Virus record (IMG/VR): IMGVR_UViG_3300012988_000022
Location: 1-41,476 of that record
Direction: 5' to 3' (one strand)
DNA length: 41,476 bases
Origin: a virus
In this document: one piece after another, positions 39,314-41,476 of the stretch
Layout of the letters: every line of letters begins with the position of its first letter
How positions within the stretch are numbered: position 1 is the stretch's first letter
Translations under genes and position numbers: made by a program
Notes under the pieces: generated by a model
The model's input: only the letters and a program-made list of their open reading frames with translations
Database searches by the model: none
What the model was told of the DNA's origin: nothing

Positions 39314-39534
39314 TATTTGAAATAACCATTTCTATCATTTTATCAAATATAATCGTTCATCTATGGAGGTGGATTATTAAACGTGCAAAATTACCGAGAT
39401 TTAAATTATTTGGTTATTTATTCGCTTACACTTACGGAGGCGATTACACCATGTCAAAAGACGATAAAATTAAAATTTGGTTTACTTCGGAATCATCCAG
39501 ACAGTTCTTTAAATATCAAAAACAGATAAAATGA
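39310..39534 (+). CDS. membrane-anchored small protein between deacetylase and acyltransferase
   Basis: A 74-residue protein with an N-terminal transmembrane helix (MIFEITISIILSNIIVHLWR) and a basic, aromatic tail. ATGA overlaps with both neighbours show translational coupling. It may tether the enzymes at the membrane. No family is recognised. Confidence 0.62.
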   Translation: MIFEITISIILSNIIVHLWRWIIKRAKLPRFKLFGYLFAYTYGGDYTMSKDDKIKIWFTSESSRQFFKYQKQIK

Positions 39535-40046
39535 ACAAAGAGCGTTTAGATTTTGCCCGCCAAAGCATAGAAGAGCATCCCCGCCATGAGATCCACGAAA
39601 CGGCAATTATTGCCAAGTCGGCAAAAATAGGCAAAGACGGTTTCGGATGGGCACGAGATGAGAATAAGCAATTGGTGAAAATAAACCATTCAGGTTGGGT
39701 AATGATCGGCCCAAACGTTGAAATAAGGGAATTCTGTACGGTTGACAGAGGTGTTTTAAAAGGCACAGAGATAAACGAAGGCACTAAAATCGATCACCAT
39801 TGCCACATAGCTCACAACGTTAAAATAGGCAAATGGAATACCTTTGCAGCAGGCTGTTACATAGAAGGAAGCTGCCAAATAGGCGATTTCAACACGTTTG
39901 GAACCGGTGTAATCGTTCAGAAGAAGATAAAAGTAGGAAGTCATACAATAATCGGCAGCGGAGCGGTGATCACCAAAGACGTTCCTGATTACGCAGTGAT
40001 TGTTGGCAATCCCGGAAGGCTTTTAAGAATGAAAGATGAAGATTGA
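39531..40046 (+). CDS. LpxD-like hexapeptide acyltransferase (short form)
   Basis: A 171-residue left-handed beta-helix protein. It matches the middle of UDP-3-O-acylglucosamine N-acyltransferase (LpxD): GFGW near 36-39, VEIREFCTVDRGVL near 63-76, then KIDHHCHIAHNVKIG near 85-99 with the His of IAHNV that is catalytic in LpxD, followed by hexapeptide repeats and VIVGNPGRLLR. The N-terminal uridine-binding domain and the C-terminal helices of LpxD are missing, so it is about half the usual length. It probably acylates an amino sugar. The deacetylase lies upstream and an HNH gene overlaps its end. Confidence 0.86.
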   Translation: MNKERLDFARQSIEEHPRHEIHETAIIAKSAKIGKDGFGWARDENKQLVKINHSGWVMIGPNVEIREFCTVDRGVLKGTEINEGTKIDHHCHIAHNVKIGKWNTFAAGCYIEGSCQIGDFNTFGTGVIVQKKIKVGSHTIIGSGAVITKDVPDYAVIVGNPGRLLRMKDED

Positions 40047-40389
40047 AACAATCAAAAGGCCCTGGCAAAAGACCTCCTCTTACGGAACCCGCTATAAGCG
40101 AGATCCTTTTTATAATTCCAGCCAATGGCAGCGAACAAGGAAAGCCTTTTTACTATCCGAACCATGGATTAAACTTCCCCCAATCGGAGTAATTCAATAT
40201 AGAAATACATTTTGCGTAGATTGTTGGAACGAAGGCAAGATAAACGATAAAAAGATCGAAATAGACCACGTAATACGCATAGAAGATGGGGGAAGCAGGA
40301 CAGAATTCACTAATCTTTTAAGCCGTTGCAATAGTCACCATTGTAGTAAATCGGCCAAGGAAGGAAATGAGCATAGAAGAGGAAAATAG
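40036..40389 (+). CDS. HNH endonuclease 1
   Basis: A 117-residue HNH nuclease. CVDCWNEGKI near 55-64, EIDHVIRIEDGGSRTEFTNL near 75-94 (DH and the GG turn) and CNSHHCSKSAKEG near 98-110 form the metal-binding core. HNH proteins beside terminase genes help cut cos-type or concatemeric DNA in HK97-like phages. With the window joined as a circle, this gene is about 1.1 kb upstream of the small terminase. Confidence 0.9.
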   Translation: MKIETIKRPWQKTSSYGTRYKRDPFYNSSQWQRTRKAFLLSEPWIKLPPIGVIQYRNTFCVDCWNEGKINDKKIEIDHVIRIEDGGSRTEFTNLLSRCNSHHCSKSAKEGNEHRRGK

Positions 40390-40516
40390 GTTAAAGGCGA
40401 TAATCAGCTATTTAATAAGTGATGTCCTTGAAATAGAGGATAGAATATTTATCATTGAGGAGCATATTACGCCTGAAGACATTAAATTTTTGAGAGAATT
40501 TACACAAACCAAATAA
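40367..40516 (+). CDS. 49-residue acidic helical protein
   Basis: A short gene beginning MSIEEENRLKAIISYLISDV. It overlaps the HNH gene by 23 bases and is followed by the next gene after six bases. It is almost wholly helical and acidic (EIEDRIFIIEEHITPEDIKF). No family is recognised. Confidence 0.58.
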   Translation: MSIEEENRLKAIISYLISDVLEIEDRIFIIEEHITPEDIKFLREFTQTK

Positions 40517-40522
40517 ATAATA

Positions 40523-40792
40523 ATGGAAGAGAATAAGCCAATGGTAAACGAATCTGAATGGGAAGAATTCAGGAAAACCGGATTATTAGTATTAATAAAC
40601 GGTATTCTTCACGCCTTTGGATGGGCTATTTGTGTTAAGGTTGATAAGGACGGAATAGCTACAGAAGCATTCCCAGCAAGGGTTAAATTCAGAGGATTTG
40701 ATAATAATGTTACTGATGAATCCTATATAAGAATAGGCAAATATCTAAAAGATAATGCAGACGAATTATACAACGAAACAATAGAGCCATGA
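40523..40792 (+). CDS. hypothetical protein
   Basis: An 89-residue protein with a mixed alpha/beta core (LLVLINGILHAFGWAICVKV) and a C-terminal helix. The WAI-V-VDKDG segment is one I recall from phage-encoded small proteins. Function unknown. The stop overlaps the next start. Confidence 0.7.
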   Translation: MEENKPMVNESEWEEFRKTGLLVLINGILHAFGWAICVKVDKDGIATEAFPARVKFRGFDNNVTDESYIRIGKYLKDNADELYNETIEP

Positions 40793-41010
40793 TGAGCAAT
40801 AGAACACACAAGGCAATAGTAAGAGGAACAAACGTACTTATTGCCACCCATAACGTACTACAGCACAGCGAGGCAGCAGATAGCTTCAATGAGTGTATAA
40901 GCAAAGGAGAACAGGATGAACTATTAGTCATATTGGATGAGATGAGCGAACAAAATGAATTGAATAATGTGGTATCCGGGAACGAAAAGGTTAAGAAAGA
41001 AGACCAATAA
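40789..41010 (+). CDS. small hypothetical protein
   Basis: A 73-residue helical protein with an N-terminal NRTHKAIVRGTNVLIATHNV and an acidic end. The second Met (40792) is an alternative start. Its end overlaps the second HNH gene by 44 bases. Confidence 0.62.
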   Translation: MMSNRTHKAIVRGTNVLIATHNVLQHSEAADSFNECISKGEQDELLVILDEMSEQNELNNVVSGNEKVKKEDQ

Positions 41011-41431
41011 AAAGTATACGCATAAGTGCCTATCGTGTGATAACATCATAAGAATAAGCAGGAAGAAGTGTGCTATTTGTGTTCATTATGATCATAAAAT
41101 GCGACAGAAAAACAAAGATCACATTAGGAGGGCAAGAATAAAAGATAATGGTTATGAGCATATAAACTTCATTAAAGTATTCGATGAGGCTAAATGGAAA
41201 TGTAAGATGTGTGGCAGTCGAACACCAAAGACCAAAATGGGAACAATGGAAGATAATGCACCTACTTTGGATCATATTATACATATTAGTAAAGGAGGAA
41301 GTCACACATATAACAATGTTCAATTGCTTTGTAGACATTGTAATTGTATAGTTAAAAGGGATTCAGTTCCCACAATAGGAATGATAAACGTGATAAGTAC
41401 CAATGTGGTACAAATACCAATTATGGAATAA
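40967..41431 (+). CDS. HNH endonuclease 2 with N-terminal zinc finger
   Basis: A 154-residue protein. The N-terminal part has a zinc knuckle (CLSCDNIIRISRKKCAICVH, near 21-40), followed by a basic linker. The HNH core is CKMCGSRTPK, then TLDHIIHISKGGSHTYNNVQ and LLCRHCN. A typical recombination or homing-type HNH enzyme would look the same, but its place just before the terminase genes suggests a packaging helper. It overlaps the upstream gene. Confidence 0.88.
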   Translation: MWYPGTKRLRKKTNKKYTHKCLSCDNIIRISRKKCAICVHYDHKMRQKNKDHIRRARIKDNGYEHINFIKVFDEAKWKCKMCGSRTPKTKMGTMEDNAPTLDHIIHISKGGSHTYNNVQLLCRHCNCIVKRDSVPTIGMINVISTNVVQIPIME

Positions 41432-41432
41432 C

Positions 41433-41476
41433 ATGGGTAGGGGAGGTCGACAATTTCTTAATAAAAAAGGCGAAAC
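41433..41476 (+). CDS. partial ORF at the right edge, probably N-terminus of the small terminase
   Basis: Starts MGRGGRQFLNKKGE, one base after the HNH stop, and is cut by the window end. MGR is the usual start of P27 small terminases. If the ends are joined, the frame continues through base 1 and stops at 62-64 (TGA), 35 residues in total. The main terS frame is open from 54. Whether a +1 shift or a sequencing error links them is unresolved. Confidence 0.6.
   Translation, partial: MGRGGRQFLNKKGE

Noticed and set aside
1-41476. integrase, attachment site, tRNA, rRNA, CRISPR array, insertion sequence
   Set aside because: No tyrosine or serine recombinase motif, tRNA cloverleaf, regularly spaced repeat or transposase was found by reading; short or unusual examples could be missed.

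Overview
The window reads as a complete or nearly complete genome of a tailed, long-tailed (siphovirus-type) phage of a Bacteroidota host. The host assignment rests on promoter-like sites of the Bacteroidota type (TTTG then TAnnTTTG), start codons without strong Shine-Dalgarno sequences, the A/T-rich composition, and Sec signal peptides of the SFGQ / SASAQ type. Almost all genes lie head to tail on the + strand, often with ATGA stop/start overlaps. No integrase, excisionase, CI-type repressor, tRNA, rRNA or CRISPR array is visible, so a virulent lifestyle is the simpler reading. The two window ends join in frame (the last ORF runs off the right edge and continues at base 1), so the molecule is probably circular or circularly permuted and was opened inside the small-terminase gene.

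Layout. (1) 1-5225: packaging (small and large terminase), followed directly by a sugar/amide-modification cassette of glycosyltransferase, methyltransferase and asparagine-synthase-like amidotransferase, closed by a terminator. A lone leftward gene sits at 5281-5466. (2) 5548-8916: HK97-type head module (portal, protease, capsid). (3) 8930-12241: connector and tail-completion genes up to the major tail protein, with a second, related glycosyltransferase wedged in at 9765-10475. (4) 12245-23286: tail chaperones with a clear programmed -1 frameshift, tape measure, large tail-tip protein and fibre-like proteins, two of which carry signal peptides. (5) 23329-25422: small membrane proteins (holin candidates), an M15 peptidase endolysin and a one-piece spanin. 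(6) 27216-25346: a leftward operon of eight small genes headed by a helix-turn-helix protein, from a promoter with an operator-like palindrome inside it. (7) 27333-31306: rightward early genes, including a Rad52-like annealing protein with a PD-(D/E)XK exonuclease. (8) 31371-31869: one gene with its own promoter element and terminator. (9) 31929-41431: replication protein behind a structured leader, a DNA-methylase-like enzyme, many small genes, then a PIG-L deacetylase, an LpxD-like acyltransferase and two HNH endonucleases leading back to the terminase.

How it fits together. The phage seems to bring its own recombination pair and a replication protein but no DNA polymerase or helicase that I can recognise, so it should use the host replisome. 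HNH proteins beside the terminase probably help packaging; the large terminase has unusual residues where the nuclease aspartates normally sit. The most interesting content is the spread-out set of two glycosyltransferases, a methyltransferase, an AsnB-like amidotransferase, a PIG-L deacetylase and an LpxD-like N-acyltransferase. Together they resemble a pathway that decorates a sugar, on the virion, the host surface or DNA. That role is inference. Several regulatory signals are also visible: the frameshift site, the operator-promoter, four terminators and two structured leaders.
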